Origin: an uncultured Tateyamaria sp.
GTDB taxonomy: Bacteria > Pseudomonadota > Alphaproteobacteria > Rhodobacterales > Rhodobacteraceae
DNA length: 64,000 nt
Direction of reading: 5' to 3'
NCBI RefSeq assembly: GCF_947488715.1
Contig: NZ_CANLAG010000006.1
Span: 120,001-184,000, forward strand
Within the stretch, counting starts at the first letter, position 1. The number at the start of each line of letters is the position of its first letter. Both the position numbers and the translations under genes were made by a program. Shown here in pieces: positions 1 through 10,030 of the stretch. The notes beneath the pieces were generated by a model. The model did not search any database, had not been told where the DNA came from, and saw nothing but the letters and a program-made list of their open reading frames with translations.

Positions 1-121
1 ATTCACCCGAATGAATCGCGCGATTCACCGGATGACTCGTTTTTCTGAGGGAATTTTTTGGCTGACTCGGGCGATTCATGGGGGTCGCGCCGGTCAGGCA
101 AAGAGAAGTTCCGCCTGATTC
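1..121. repeat. Cluster of GANTC sites with a 16-bp palindrome
   Basis: Six GANTC pentamers start at 13, 22, 34, 64, 73 and 117, about ten times the random expectation. Positions 12-27 form a perfect palindrome, TGAATCGCGCGATTCA. Positions 63-78 are a near copy with two mismatches. The unit at 2-18 is partly repeated at 23-39 (ATTCACC..ATGA.TCG), giving an iteron-like look. GANTC is the target of the CcrM adenine methyltransferase in alphaproteobacteria. What it serves here is not visible, because the gene to the left lies outside the window. Confidence 0.55.
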
Positions 122-136
122 CGGGCAAATCGGCCC

Positions 137-739
137 TCAGGCTGCTGCTTTCTTGCGCAGTGTGGGAACACGAAACGCCAACAGGGCGATAATCACCGTC
201 AAATAGGCCAGTGGTTCGATCTGAAAGCCTCTGGCGAGCCATACATAGTGAAGCGCACCCAACAGAGCGATGGGATAGGTCAGAAGGTGAAGCTTGCGCC
301 ACACGACACCCAGTTTGCGGATAGACATGTTGTTGGATGTCACCGCCAACGGGATCATCAGCACAAAGGCCGCCATTCCAATAGTGATGTAGGGGCGTTT
401 GAGAATGTCGGCCCAGACACGTTCCAGGGATTGCACATCCAGAACCGCCCAGACCAACAGGTGTAGAGTAACGTAGGTAAAGGCCAACAGGCCGACTGTG
501 CGGCGGAACTTGATCAGGTTGATCCCGAACACCTTGCGCAGGGGCGAGATACACAGGCCTATGATCAAAAGCTGGAGGGCAATCTCGCCCAGCTCGTGTT
601 CCAGTGCTTTGACCGGATCACGGCCGAGCCCGTTGGTCACCCCCAGATAGAGCAGAACCGGGACCGGGATCATGTATACTATATATACGGCCCATGTGGG
701 GACCCAACGGGCCGCTTTGTTGATCCGGTCGACGATCAT
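137..739 (-). CDS. msrQ: MsrQ, heme-binding membrane subunit of the MsrPQ methionine sulfoxide reductase
   Basis: 200-residue integral membrane protein of the MsrQ/YedZ family (ferric reductase-like fold). It passes electrons from the quinone pool or a flavin reductase to periplasmic MsrP, which repairs oxidised methionines in envelope proteins. Several hydrophobic segments are visible, with histidines inside or near them (for example HLLVW and ALHYVW) that fit heme ligation. The ATG at 739 is chosen because it overlaps the msrP stop codon as TGATG, giving translational coupling. A longer frame to 871 would run deep into msrP and is not credible. The C-terminus ends in a lysine/alanine tail, as is common in the family. 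Confidence 0.93.
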   Translation of the reverse strand: MIVDRINKAARWVPTWAVYIVYMIPVPVLLYLGVTNGLGRDPVKALEHELGEIALQLLIIGLCISPLRKVFGINLIKFRRTVGLLAFTYVTLHLLVWAVLDVQSLERVWADILKRPYITIGMAAFVLMIPLAVTSNNMSIRKLGVVWRKLHLLTYPIALLGALHYVWLARGFQIEPLAYLTVIIALLAFRVPTLRKKAAA

Positions 740-1644
740 CAGTAATTCGCGCGCAGGTCCATGCCGTCGTAAAGGCTGGCCACTTCGGCTTCGTAGCCGT
801 TGAACATCAGCGTCGGTTTCCGCTTGGCGAAGAGACCGCCACCAACCGGGCGCTCGCTGGCCTGGCTCCAACGGGGGTGATCCACTTCGGGGTTCACATT
901 ACTATAGAAGCCATATTCCCGACCGTTTGCCTTGTTCCAGCTGGTGGGCGGTTCCTGATCCGTGACGGTGATACGCACAATCGACTTGATCGATTTGAAC
1001 CCGTATTTCCACGGCACCACCAGACGCATGGGCGCGCCGTTCTGGTTCGGGATCGGTTTGTCGTAGATGCCTGTCGCCATAATAGTGAGCGGGTGCATCG
1101 CCTCGTCCAGACGCAGACCCTCGACGTAGGGCCAGTCCAGAACAGGAAAGCGGACGCCCGGCATCTCGTCGGGGCGCAGCGCGGTTTCAAAAGCGACGTA
1201 TTTGCCGCCTTCCTGTACACCGGCGAGGTTCAGCAGATCGGCCAGTTCGAACCCGTTCCACGGGATCACCATCGACCACGCCTCGACACAGCGGAAACGA
1301 TAGATACGTTCCTCGATCGTCATTGCGTCCATGATCTGTGCCATGGAGTAGTCGCCGGGGTTGTCGACCATGCCGTCAATCACGACGGTCCAGGGATCCG
1401 TGGTCAGAGTGTGGGCGTTGCGGGCGGGATCGCCCTTGCCGGTGCCGAACTCGTAGTAGTTATTATACTGTGTGATGTCTTCGTAGCTGTTGGGTTCCAG
1501 CGGCGCACGTTGCGCACGCGCCATGCCAGCCGCGCCGATCAGGCCAAGGCCCAGCGCCCCGCCCATCACCTGCCGACGATTCAGAAACGCATCATATGGT
1601 GTCGCGTCTGCGCGCGTCAGGTCATTCGTCCAGCGGTGAGCCAT
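739..1644 (-). CDS. msrP: MsrP, periplasmic molybdopterin methionine sulfoxide reductase
   Basis: 301-residue catalytic subunit of MsrPQ (formerly YedY). A twin-arginine signal is visible: RRQVMGG at residues 23-29 followed by a Gly/Ala/Leu-rich stretch ending at ARA (residues 42-44), so the folded molybdoenzyme should be exported by Tat. Cys119 in FRCVEAWSM is the expected molybdenum ligand, and the sulfite-oxidase-like fold follows. It reduces methionine-R and -S sulfoxides in periplasmic proteins using electrons from MsrQ, encoded immediately downstream with a one-base overlap. The start is the ATG at 1644, preceded by a GGAG-like ribosome site. Confidence 0.95.
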   Translation of the reverse strand: MAHRWTNDLTRADATPYDAFLNRRQVMGGALGLGLIGAAGMARAQRAPLEPNSYEDITQYNNYYEFGTGKGDPARNAHTLTTDPWTVVIDGMVDNPGDYSMAQIMDAMTIEERIYRFRCVEAWSMVIPWNGFELADLLNLAGVQEGGKYVAFETALRPDEMPGVRFPVLDWPYVEGLRLDEAMHPLTIMATGIYDKPIPNQNGAPMRLVVPWKYGFKSIKSIVRITVTDQEPPTSWNKANGREYGFYSNVNPEVDHPRWSQASERPVGGGLFAKRKPTLMFNGYEAEVASLYDGMDLRANY

Positions 1645-1718
1645 TTATATCATCTCCTAAAGGTCATCGGCATCTTGGCACATAGATGGATGCGCAAGCG
1701 CGGCAAAATGATATGTCC

Positions 1719-3212
1719 TCACGGGGTTGTCACCGCGTTGTAACTCGGGGTGATTTCATTCAGCGGGCGCGACCGTCCATCATCCTGCATGATACGCACG
1801 TGACGGCGCCGCATCATACGTGGTTCTGCAACGCCCACCGAATGCGCGATCACTTCGACTTCGTGGATCAGTTCGGTGGCATAGCGGGCCACGCGCTTTT
1901 CCTTTTCCTTGACCACCAGCCCCTTTTGGAACCGCTTGTCATGGGTCGTGATCCCCGTGGGACAGGTGTTTTTGTTGCACTTGAGGGCCTGGATACATCC
2001 CAGGCTGAACATGAACCCCCGTGCCGACGTGATAAAGTCGGCCCCCGCCGCAATGGCCCAGGCCACGTCGCCGGGATTGACCAGCTTTCCGCTCGCGACG
2101 ATGCGGATCCGGTCCTTGAGGCCCGCCTGATCACGCAGATCCACAACCATCACCAGCGCCTCGCGGATCGACATACCCACCAGATCGATCAGAGGCATCG
2201 GCGCGGCCCCGGTGCCACCTTCGCCCCCGTCGACTGTAATAAAGTCGGGTGCCGACGCCGCACCACGCGCATTGATCGTGGCAAAAAGGTCCGCAATCGG
2301 GGCCTCGGCCCCCACCACAGTCTTGATCCCCACCGGTTTGCCAGTGACGTCGCGGATGTGGCCGATCAGGTCCAACAGGTCGTCCCAGTCATCCACTTCG
2401 GCGTGGCGGTTGGGCGAAATACCGTCCTGCCCCACATCCAGCCCGCGGATGCCTGCGATTTCGGCGGTCACCTTGGCACCGGGCAGAATACCGCCCTTGC
2501 CCGGCTTGGCCCCCTGCGCCAGCTTGATTTCAAACATGCGCACCGTCTCGTGGGCGGCCACCTCGCGCAGCTTTTCATCACTGAGCGCGCCCGCCTTGTC
2601 GCGCACGCCGAATTTGGCGGTGCCGATCTGGAACACCACGTCGCATCCGCCCTCGAGGTGATAGGGGCTGAGGCCCCCCTCGCCCGTGTTCATCCAGATG
2701 CCCGCCGCCTTGGCCCCGCGACTGAGCGCGCGCACCGCCGGTTTGGAAATCGCGCCATAGCTCATGCCCGAAATGTTGAAGAACGAATGCGCTGTATAAG
2801 GTGTGCGTGCATCTGCACCGATGACCATGGGCGCGGTTTTGGCGAACTGATCCTCGAGCGGGGGGAACGCCGCATTCACAAAGATCGGCGTGCCCACCAC
2901 ATTGAGATTGCGGGTCGAGCCAAAGGCGACTGTGTTGCTTTCCCCATGGCCTGCGCGATGGATCCACTCGCGTTGGGCCCGGTTGAACGGCATCTCTTCG
3001 CGGTCCATGGCAAAGAAGTATTGGCGAAAGAACTCGCCCAGGCTGGAGAACAGCCGACGAAAGCGCCCAATCACGGGATAGTTTCGGCGGATGGCGTCAT
3101 CGGTCTGCATGCGGTCCACAAAGAACATGACCACCAAAACCGCAGCGCTCAGACCAATCAGAAACACAAAGAGGAACAACAGCACCTCAAGCACCGACAT
3201 TGCAAAATCCAT
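1719..3212 (-). CDS. FMN-binding glutamate synthase family protein, membrane anchored
   Basis: 497 residues. One N-terminal hydrophobic segment (about residues 5-30) is followed by a domain matching the FMN/iron-sulfur part of the glutamate synthase large subunit. It keeps the glycine-rich phosphate-binding stretch VDGGEGGTGAAP and the three-cysteine spacing C-x5-C-x4-C (GCIQALKCNKNTCPTG) that binds a 3Fe-4S cluster in GltB. The glutaminase domain is absent, so this is the short archaeal-type relative whose physiological reaction is unsettled. No gltD partner is adjacent. The ATG at 3212 is chosen because a clear GGAGG lies just upstream; the frame extends further but without family similarity. 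Confidence 0.85.
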   Translation of the reverse strand: MDFAMSVLEVLLFLFVFLIGLSAAVLVVMFFVDRMQTDDAIRRNYPVIGRFRRLFSSLGEFFRQYFFAMDREEMPFNRAQREWIHRAGHGESNTVAFGSTRNLNVVGTPIFVNAAFPPLEDQFAKTAPMVIGADARTPYTAHSFFNISGMSYGAISKPAVRALSRGAKAAGIWMNTGEGGLSPYHLEGGCDVVFQIGTAKFGVRDKAGALSDEKLREVAAHETVRMFEIKLAQGAKPGKGGILPGAKVTAEIAGIRGLDVGQDGISPNRHAEVDDWDDLLDLIGHIRDVTGKPVGIKTVVGAEAPIADLFATINARGAASAPDFITVDGGEGGTGAAPMPLIDLVGMSIREALVMVVDLRDQAGLKDRIRIVASGKLVNPGDVAWAIAAGADFITSARGFMFSLGCIQALKCNKNTCPTGITTHDKRFQKGLVVKEKEKRVARYATELIHEVEVIAHSVGVAEPRMMRRRHVRIMQDDGRSRPLNEITPSYNAVTTP

Positions 3213-3458
3213 GGCCACCTCCGTTCGCGCTCGGTGCACTGTGCAAAGGCAAGAGAGGGGACGCAAGCGCAGGCGGATATTTGCCGCGCCTGACATGTTC
3301 GTGAGTGGAAACTCAAAGGCCCTCGGGCTTAGCGGTGGCGCGGGTTCTTTCAAGTATAAGTGGGAAAAATTTCCACGTGATCCAGCGGGCAAAGTGGTGC
3401 GTTTCCCTTGCGATACCGAATGACGGTTATCGCAACGCAATCAAAGGGAGACATCGTT

Positions 3459-3947
3459 ATGTTCCGCAAGACACTTTTGACCACCATTGCCGCCGCCACC
3501 TTTGCAACCGGCGCCATCGCAGGTGCCGCCAAGAAGGACATCGTGGACACGGCTGCGAGCGCCGGTTCGTTTGAAACGCTGGTCGCAGCCGTGCAGGCCG
3601 CGGGTCTGGTCGATACATTGAAAGGCGACGGCCCGTTCACTGTCTTTGCCCCCACCGACGCCGCATTTGCCGCCCTGCCCGAAGGCACGGTCGAAACGCT
3701 GCTCAAGCCCGAGAACAAGGACCAGCTTGCGGCGATCCTCACCTATCACGTCGTCCCCGGCAAAGTGATGTCGACCGACCTGACAGATGACATGGAGGCA
3801 ACCACCGTTCAGGGCGAGGCCGTTACCATTGATCTGGACAACGGCGTGATGGTCGAAGAAGCGACCGTCGTGTCGGCTGACATCGAAACATCGAATGGCG
3901 TGATCCACGTGATCGACAAAGTGATTCTGCCCGAAGGCAACAGCTAA
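3459..3947 (+). CDS. Secreted fasciclin (FAS1) domain protein
   Basis: 162 residues. A Sec-type signal peptide covers about residues 1-22 ([20 protein letters not shown]), followed by one FAS1 domain with recognisable H1 and H2-like stretches: [17 protein letters not shown] and, near the end, [13 protein letters not shown]. The YHVVPGK motif is present. FAS1 domains mediate adhesion, and single-domain bacterial members are exported proteins of uncertain role. The ATG at 3459 has an AAGGGAG ribosome site 8 bases upstream. The gene is monocistronic: a strong terminator follows within 25 bases and the flavoenzyme upstream is divergent. Confidence 0.92.
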   Translation: MFRKTLLTTIAAATFATGAIAGAAKKDIVDTAASAGSFETLVAAVQAAGLVDTLKGDGPFTVFAPTDAAFAALPEGTVETLLKPENKDQLAAILTYHVVPGKVMSTDLTDDMEATTVQGEAVTIDLDNGVMVEEATVVSADIETSNGVIHVIDKVILPEGNS

Positions 3948-3970
3948 GCCGTTCTGACAGAACACCGGAT

Positions 3971-3996
3971 GGGCCCGCATTGTTGCGGGCCCGTTT
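3971..3996 (+). terminator. Rho-independent terminator after the fasciclin gene
   Basis: Perfect 9-bp stem GGGCCCGCA/TGCGGGCCC with a TTGT loop, followed by a short T run. The stem sequence is nearly the same as the terminator at 7270-7298. Confidence 0.8.
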
Positions 3997-4158
3997 ACAT
4001 TAAGCTCCCCAATAAATTGAATTCGACGCAATTTTGGCTCAATTTCGCCTTTTTCGAGCCACGCCCCCAAATCTCGTGCTACGAAATCACCCGAAAGCGG
4101 GCCTGCCAGCCACAACGCTTTGCGCGCAATTTCGCGTAACGACCTGGGGAGATATTGA

Positions 4159-5898
4159 ATGCCGACCAATTATGTCGAAGAGACGGTTTTTCCGATGGGC
4201 ACAATCGGGCCCTACTTCGAAAGCTTCAACGACGGTGTCCCGATTGACTTTCAGGTCGGAGACACGGTCAGCGGTAACGTCGGAGTGCCGTACATCTCAC
4301 GACCGGATTCTCAAGATCAAATCGTCTTCAACGTACAAGCTGGCGTCGCTTACGTCTTTGAAGTGACTGTTCAGAAATCGGGCTCGGACGTGTGGATCGC
4401 GGTTGGCGATGACAGCGTTCAGATACCCTTTACTGAACCAGAGGGCGAATACACGTTCACACTCGGCCTGCCCTACGACGCAACCGGCACCAGTCAGTTG
4501 AGCATAAGCGCCGGATCGTCCGTAACATACACGTTCACGGTCCTGCAGGTCATCTACCCTGACCCGTCCGAGGGTGACGATTACATTGTCGGCAACATGA
4601 CATCGGACCGCGTCGACCTGCTGGGCGGCAACGACACCTATGTGGCCCTCGGCGGATCCGACGTCATCACCGGTGGCATGGGTGACGACAGCATCGACGG
4701 CGTCTGTGGCAATGACACGCTCGAAGGCAACGAAGGCAATGACACCTTGCTGGGCGGCAATGGCCGGGACGTTCTGATCGGTGGCGACGACAACGACCTG
4801 CTGGATGGCGGCAATCAGCAGGACATGCTGGACGGCGGCGAAGGTAACGACACCCTCATCGGCGACAAGGGGGACGACACCCTGATCGGCGGCGACGGCG
4901 ATGACGAAATCAACGGCGGCAAGGACAACGACGAGATGACGGGCGGTGCGGGCCGCGATGTTTATCGCATCCGCAACGGCGAGGGTCAGGACACGATCAC
5001 CGATTTTACTCAGGGCGAAGACCTGATCGACCTGACCACGTTCGGCATCTGGGATATTTCCCAAGTCACCATTCAGGATCTGGGCAGCGGTGTGCGGATC
5101 AACACCGGCGACGGCAACTATGTCGAACTGACCGGCCTGACGACGGCGGACCTGAGCAACGCGGATTTCATCCTCGAAGACGCGCCGATCATTCTGGCGA
5201 CGGACGGTGGTGATGTGATCCAGGGGACGGGTGCGGGTGACACCTTCATCATGCTGGGTGGTGCCGATCTGGTCCGCGGCGGCGCAGGCCGAGACTTTCT
5301 GGCAGGTGGCACCGGGCGCGACACGATCTTTGGTGACGACGGCGCGGATTCGCTGCGCGGCGGATCGGGATCGGACCAGATCTTTGGCGGGCGCGGCAAC
5401 GACCTGATCGAAGGCGGGTCGGACAATGACCAACTGCTGGGCAACAACGGCCGCGACTTTATCAATGGCGGCAATGGCAATGACCGGATCATCGGCGGGT
5501 CAGGCAGCGATACGTTGATCGGCGAGAACGGCAACGACATGCTGAACGGCAATTCGGGCCGCGACTCTATTATGGGTGGCGCGGGCCAGGACACCATCCT
5601 TGGCGGCGGCGGCGCGGATACCATCGAAGGTGGTTGGGGCGATGATGAGCTGACCGGCGGTGCAGGTGCAGACCTGTTCGTGTTTGCCGATGACCGCACA
5701 CGCGCTGACACCATCACGGATTTCGGGCGCGGCGCAGATGTGATCCAGATCGGGTTCTACGGCTTTACCGACATCAGCGACCTGAACCTGAACCAGGTGG
5801 GCAATGATGCGGTCATCACGCTCAGCGACCGCGACAGTATCACGATTGAAAACACGCTGGTCACCGATCTGACAAACGCGGATTTCGACTTTATCTGA
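4159..5898 (+). CDS. RTX calcium-binding repeat protein with duplicated repeat blocks
   Basis: 579 residues, strongly acidic. Residues 1-135 form a beta-rich N-terminal domain resembling the prepeptidase C-terminal type. Two RTX blocks follow, about residues 157-267 and 357-507, made of GGxGxDxLx nonapeptides that bind calcium. Each block ends in a similar module with a DTITDF motif and a NADF motif near its C-terminal edge (residues ~280-342 and ~513-579), so the block-plus-cap unit has been duplicated. There is no N-terminal signal peptide, as expected for type I secretion through a C-terminal signal. No catalytic domain is visible, so an extracellular structural or adhesive role is inferred. 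No type I exporter is encoded in the window. Start ATG has GGGGAG upstream. Confidence 0.88.
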   Translation: MPTNYVEETVFPMGTIGPYFESFNDGVPIDFQVGDTVSGNVGVPYISRPDSQDQIVFNVQAGVAYVFEVTVQKSGSDVWIAVGDDSVQIPFTEPEGEYTFTLGLPYDATGTSQLSISAGSSVTYTFTVLQVIYPDPSEGDDYIVGNMTSDRVDLLGGNDTYVALGGSDVITGGMGDDSIDGVCGNDTLEGNEGNDTLLGGNGRDVLIGGDDNDLLDGGNQQDMLDGGEGNDTLIGDKGDDTLIGGDGDDEINGGKDNDEMTGGAGRDVYRIRNGEGQDTITDFTQGEDLIDLTTFGIWDISQVTIQDLGSGVRINTGDGNYVELTGLTTADLSNADFILEDAPIILATDGGDVIQGTGAGDTFIMLGGADLVRGGAGRDFLAGGTGRDTIFGDDGADSLRGGSGSDQIFGGRGNDLIEGGSDNDQLLGNNGRDFINGGNGNDRIIGGSGSDTLIGENGNDMLNGNSGRDSIMGGAGQDTILGGGGADTIEGGWGDDELTGGAGADLFVFADDRTRADTITDFGRGADVIQIGFYGFTDISDLNLNQVGNDAVITLSDRDSITIENTLVTDLTNADFDFI

Positions 5899-5926
5899 CC
5901 GTTTCAGGAAAAAGATGAACAAAAAC

Positions 5927-5955
5927 AAGGGTGTCCCCGCGGGGACACCCTTTTT
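5927..5955 (+). terminator. Rho-independent terminator after the first RTX gene
   Basis: Long perfect stem AAGGGTGTCCCC/GGGGACACCCTT with a minimal GC loop and a T run. The stem is almost a perfect palindrome, so it may also act in the other direction. Confidence 0.88.
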
Positions 5956-6134
5956 CGTGTCCAAACCGCGCGGCCGATTGGGGCGAAATACGCACAATTT
6001 ACCCCACTTTTTACGCTATTGTTTCCAATTCCCGCCCCTTTGCCACGATATTGACGCTTCGACAGAGGGTAAAAATGACCGGAAACGGCAGGGTGCCCGA
6101 TGGTTATTGAGCAACAAGTACAGGCATTAGACCA

Positions 6135-7247
6135 ATGGCAACTTTGAACGAAACATATGACGCACTGATGTGGGTCCCGGGGGCTGCGAATTACAGCATC
6201 GTCACGGGCGACACTTTCAACGGAACGGTTGGCGGGACAGATCCGTCCGACAGCGTGAACCTGCAAGGCCTTGTGCCCGGCACGACCTATACCGTGTCTG
6301 TGACGATGCAGGACATCGCGGGCCCCACCGGGTTGGCACTGGTTGCGCCGGGCTTTGGTCCATCCATCTTCTTTGATGTGGTGAACGGTGTCCCGGTGAA
6401 CAACACGGCGTGGAACGCAGGCTTTGTCACCACCTCAACGGTACGGGTGGATGGCAACACGATCTCGTTTGACTTCACTCCGACCAGCAACACCAGCTTG
6501 GCCTTGGAATTGCAAAATCCGAGCACTGCGGAAACCTATGCCATCACATTCGCGCCTGCGATTGTCCCCGGTGTCATTTCCGAAGGGAACGACATCATCA
6601 TCGGAGAAAATGGCGGCGACAAGATCTTTACCCTCGGGGGCGATGACAGCATCGACGGCAAATCCGGCAAGGACACCATCCATGGCGGCGACGGTGATGA
6701 CACGATCATCGGTGGTACGGATCACGACCAACTGTTTGGCGACGACGGCAATGATGTGATCATTGGCGGCGCGGGCAAGGACAAGCTGACCGGCGGTGAC
6801 GGCGATGACACGATAACTGGCGCGCAGGGCAATGACCGTTTGTTCGGCGGCGCGGGCAATGACGATTTGCGCGGCGGCATCAGCAACGACCGTGTCTATG
6901 GCGGCGAAGGCAACGACGCGCTGTTTGGCGATGCGGGCAATGACAAGCTGTATGGCGGTGACGGCGACGACGTGTTGACCGGCGGCACAGGCAAGGATGT
7001 GATGACCGGCGGCGCCGGGGCGGACATCTTTGTGTTTACGGCAAACGCGCATCGCGACCGGATCACAGACTTCGAAGACGGCGTCGATCTGCTTGACTTC
7101 AGCGACCATAACAACGTGTCGAACATGTCCGATCTGGGCATCACGCAAAGCGGCGCCCATGTGGTCATCGATCACGGCGGCCCTGCCGAGTTGACGTTGT
7201 TGAACACCAACATCGCAGACATTGACGTGACCGACTTTATTTTCTGA
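6135..7247 (+). CDS. RTX calcium-binding repeat protein, shorter paralogue
   Basis: 370 residues. A beta-rich N-terminal domain (about residues 1-145) is followed by a single RTX block (about 155-295, repeated GGxGxDxLxGGxGxD units) and the same kind of C-terminal module as the upstream gene, DRITDFEDGVD ... DVTDFIF. It is most likely a tandem paralogue that kept one block or never duplicated it. There is no signal peptide, and type I secretion is inferred from the repeats and C-terminal cap. No enzyme domain is seen. It has its own 5' region (237 bases after the previous stop, with a terminator between), so the two genes are probably separate transcripts. Confidence 0.87.
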   Translation: MATLNETYDALMWVPGAANYSIVTGDTFNGTVGGTDPSDSVNLQGLVPGTTYTVSVTMQDIAGPTGLALVAPGFGPSIFFDVVNGVPVNNTAWNAGFVTTSTVRVDGNTISFDFTPTSNTSLALELQNPSTAETYAITFAPAIVPGVISEGNDIIIGENGGDKIFTLGGDDSIDGKSGKDTIHGGDGDDTIIGGTDHDQLFGDDGNDVIIGGAGKDKLTGGDGDDTITGAQGNDRLFGGAGNDDLRGGISNDRVYGGEGNDALFGDAGNDKLYGGDGDDVLTGGTGKDVMTGGAGADIFVFTANAHRDRITDFEDGVDLLDFSDHNNVSNMSDLGITQSGAHVVIDHGGPAELTLLNTNIADIDVTDFIF

Positions 7248-7269
7248 TCGGTGCGCGACGGTGATATGA

Positions 7270-7298
7270 AAAGGCCCGCATCGCTGCGGGCCTTTTTT
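7270..7298. terminator. Bidirectional terminator between the second RTX gene and clpB
   Basis: Stem AAAGGCCCGCA/TGCGGGCCTTT with a TCGC loop. It has a T run on the plus side and an A run on the other, so it can serve both the RTX gene and the convergent clpB, whose stop codon lies at 7302. Confidence 0.88.
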
Positions 7299-7301
7299 GC
7301 G

Positions 7302-9917
7302 TCAGTGGATGACCGCGTCGTCAGGGCGGGGACGGTTTGATGCGGACACCGTATCCCCGATGATCAGCCCTTCGGTCCCGGCAGAGACCTCGACCGTTTC
7401 ACCGTCCTTTATGTCACCCGCCAGCAGCATTTCTGCCAACGGGTTCTGCAAGGCGCGCTGGATCACACGTTTCAGCGGGCGCGCGCCAAAGACGGGGTCG
7501 TACCCTTCGTCGGCCAGCCATGTCCGTGCGCCATCGTCCAGCGACAGGGTGATCTTGCGCGCGGCCAGACGGTTGAGCAGACGCGCCATCTGGATCGTGA
7601 CGATGCCGTCCATATCCGCGCGGGCCAGACGGTCAAAGATGATCGTCTCGTCCAGACGGTTCAGGAACTCGGGCCGGAAATGCGCCCGCACCGCGTCCAT
7701 CACATCGCGCCGCGCCTGGCTGGCATCCGCCCCTTCGGGCAACTGGCTCAACGCCTGCGCACCCAGGTTCGATGTCAGGATGATCAGCGTCTGCTTGAAA
7801 TCCACCGTGCGGCCCTGACCATCGGTCAGCACGCCATCGTCCAGCACCTGCAACAGCACGTTGAACACATCCGGGTGCGCCTTTTCGACCTCGTCGAACA
7901 GAACGACCTGATACGGACGACGCCGCACCGCCTCGGTCAACACACCGCCTTCGTCGTAACCAACATAACCCGGAGGCGCGCCGATCAGGCGGGCGACCGC
8001 GTGTTTCTCCATGAACTCTGACATATCGATGCGCACCATCGCGCTGTCGTCGTCAAAGAGGAACTCGGCCACGGCCTTGGTCAGCTCGGTCTTGCCCACG
8101 CCGGTTGGCCCGAGGAACAGGAACGACCCAAGCGGGCGGTTCTCGTCATTCAGGCCCGCACGCGCGCGGCGCACGGCATTGGCGACGGCACGCACGGCGC
8201 TGTCCTGGCCGATGACGCGGTTGTGCAGCTGGTCCTCCATACGCAACAGTTTGTCACGCTCGCCTTCCAGCATTTTGGACGTGGGGATGCCCGTCCAACG
8301 CTCCACCACGCTTGCGATCTGCTCGGGGCGCACGGCCTCGGCCACCATCGCATCGGTCTCAGCACCCTCGGCTTCGGTCAATTTGCGTTCCAGATCGGGG
8401 ATCACGCCATAGGACAGCTCACCTGCCTTGGCGAGGTTGCCCTCGCGCTTGGCAATCTCCAGCGCCGCGCGGGCCTGATCCAGCGATTCCTTGAGGTCGC
8501 GGGCCGAGGCCAGCTTGTCCCGCTCGCCTTGCCACTGTGCCGTCATCTCGGCACTGCGTTCGGCCAAATCGGCGAGGTCCTTTTCCAGCGTTTCAAGCCG
8601 GTCCTTGGACGCCTGATCATCCTCAAGCCGCAGCGCCTCGACCTCGATCTGCATTTGCAGGATCTGGCGGTCCAGCGCATCCAACTCTTCGGGCTTGCTG
8701 TCGACCTCCATCCGAAGGCGGCTGGCGGCCTCGTCCATCAGGTCGATGGCCTTGTCGGGCAGAAACCGGTCGGTGATATAGCGGTGCGACAGTGTCGCCG
8801 CCGTCACCAAGGCGGAGTCAGAGATCCGCACGCCGTGGTGCAGCTCGTACTTTTCCTTGATACCGCGCAGGATGCTGATCGTGTCCTCGACAGTCGGCTC
8901 TTCGACCAGAACTGGTTGGAACCGGCGGGCAAGGGCCGCGTCTTTTTCGACGTATTTGCGGTATTCGTTGAGGGTTGTGGCACCGACGCAGTGCAATTCG
9001 CCCCGCGCAAGCGCCGGTTTGATCAGGTTTGCGGCGTCCATGGCGCCATCGGATTTGCCCGCGCCAACCAGCGTGTGCATTTCGTCGATGAACAGAACGA
9101 TTTCACCCGCGGCCTCGGTCACCTCGGTCAACACGGCCTTTAGCCGTTCCTCAAACTCGCCCCGATACTTGGCGCCCGCGATCAGCGCGCCCATGTCCAG
9201 CGCCAGAAGGCGTTTGTTGCGCAAGGATTCAGGCACGTCGCCGTTAACGATGCGCAGGGCGAGCCCTTCGGCAATCGCGGTCTTACCCACGCCGGGTTCA
9301 CCGATTAGCACCGGGTTGTTCTTGGTCCGCCGGGACAGCACCTGCATCGCGCGGCGGATCTCTTCGTCGCGGCCAATGATCGGGTCAATCTTGCCCGCCT
9401 CGGCCCGTTCCGTCAGGTCCAGCGCGTATTTCTTGAGCGCGTCATAGCCATCCTCGGCACTTGCCGTGTCCGCGGTGCGGCCCTTGCGGATGTCGTTGAT
9501 CGCAGTGTTCAGCGCCTGCGGGTTCACGCGACCCGCCTCCAGCGCATCCTTTGCGCCAGATTTCACCATGCCAAGTGCCATCAAAACGCGTTCGACCGGC
9601 ACAAAGCTGTCGCCCGCCTTTTTCGCCAGCGCCTCGGCTTCGGCCAGCACTTTGCCCGTGGCGTTGTCGAGGTACATCTGCCCCGCGTCACCCGTGATCT
9701 TGGGATGTTTCGCCAGTGTCTGATCCACATGGGTCAGCACGCGCGCAGGATCGCCGCCCGCCTTGGTGATCAGATTGGCGGCCAGCCCCTGATCATCATC
9801 CATCAGAGCCTTTAGCAGGTGTTCGGGGGTCAGTCGTTGGTGGTTCTCACGTGTCGCGATGGTCTGTGCCGCTTGCACGAAACCGCGCGACCGCTCCGTG
9901 AACTTGCTCAAGTCCAT
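7302..9917 (-). CDS. clpB: ClpB, ATP-dependent protein disaggregase
   Basis: 871 residues, the usual ClpB length. It has an N-terminal Clp repeat domain (about 1-145), a first AAA+ module with Walker A GEPGVGKT near residue 205, a middle coiled-coil domain (about 400-530, rich in E, K and leucine heptads) and a second AAA+ module with Walker A GPTGVGKT near residue 605. The coiled-coil domain separates ClpB from ClpA/ClpC. It rescues aggregated proteins with DnaK after heat stress, in the cytoplasm. It is transcribed alone, and a heat-shock type promoter lies about 70 bases upstream. Confidence 0.98.
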   Translation of the reverse strand: MDLSKFTERSRGFVQAAQTIATRENHQRLTPEHLLKALMDDDQGLAANLITKAGGDPARVLTHVDQTLAKHPKITGDAGQMYLDNATGKVLAEAEALAKKAGDSFVPVERVLMALGMVKSGAKDALEAGRVNPQALNTAINDIRKGRTADTASAEDGYDALKKYALDLTERAEAGKIDPIIGRDEEIRRAMQVLSRRTKNNPVLIGEPGVGKTAIAEGLALRIVNGDVPESLRNKRLLALDMGALIAGAKYRGEFEERLKAVLTEVTEAAGEIVLFIDEMHTLVGAGKSDGAMDAANLIKPALARGELHCVGATTLNEYRKYVEKDAALARRFQPVLVEEPTVEDTISILRGIKEKYELHHGVRISDSALVTAATLSHRYITDRFLPDKAIDLMDEAASRLRMEVDSKPEELDALDRQILQMQIEVEALRLEDDQASKDRLETLEKDLADLAERSAEMTAQWQGERDKLASARDLKESLDQARAALEIAKREGNLAKAGELSYGVIPDLERKLTEAEGAETDAMVAEAVRPEQIASVVERWTGIPTSKMLEGERDKLLRMEDQLHNRVIGQDSAVRAVANAVRRARAGLNDENRPLGSFLFLGPTGVGKTELTKAVAEFLFDDDSAMVRIDMSEFMEKHAVARLIGAPPGYVGYDEGGVLTEAVRRRPYQVVLFDEVEKAHPDVFNVLLQVLDDGVLTDGQGRTVDFKQTLIILTSNLGAQALSQLPEGADASQARRDVMDAVRAHFRPEFLNRLDETIIFDRLARADMDGIVTIQMARLLNRLAARKITLSLDDGARTWLADEGYDPVFGARPLKRVIQRALQNPLAEMLLAGDIKDGETVEVSAGTEGLIIGDTVSASNRPRPDDAVIH

Positions 9918-9994
9918 GGGTCTCTCTCCTTTGTCAGCGCCCGGTTTGGCATGCCCTCATCCGAGGCACATGCCCCTGCGGGCCGTCAGGAAAC

Positions 9995-10023
9995 AGATGG
10001 TGCGGGAAGGCTGTTTTCTCAAG
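9995..10023 (-). promoter_or_regulatory. Candidate RpoH (sigma-32 type) promoter of clpB
   Basis: On the minus strand CTTGAG (10023-10018) is followed after 17 bases by CCATCT (10000-9995). This matches the heat-shock consensus CTTGAA...CCATnT. It sits about 75 bases upstream of the clpB ATG, and clpB is a standard RpoH target. The match was made by eye; no transcript start is known. Confidence 0.6.
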
Positions 10024-10030
10024 GGTGTGT

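Noticed and set aside
3-554. 183-codon minus-strand frame at the left edge
   Set aside because: Overlaps msrQ in another frame and covers the GANTC repeat; no sensible protein features.
1686-3293. 535-codon open frame on the plus strand
   Set aside because: Antisense to the glutamate-synthase-like gene, whose cysteine and flavin motifs are clear.
4600-7000. Regular repeats that could be mistaken for a CRISPR array
   Set aside because: They are in-frame GGxGxD codon repeats of the RTX genes without constant direct repeats and unique spacers.
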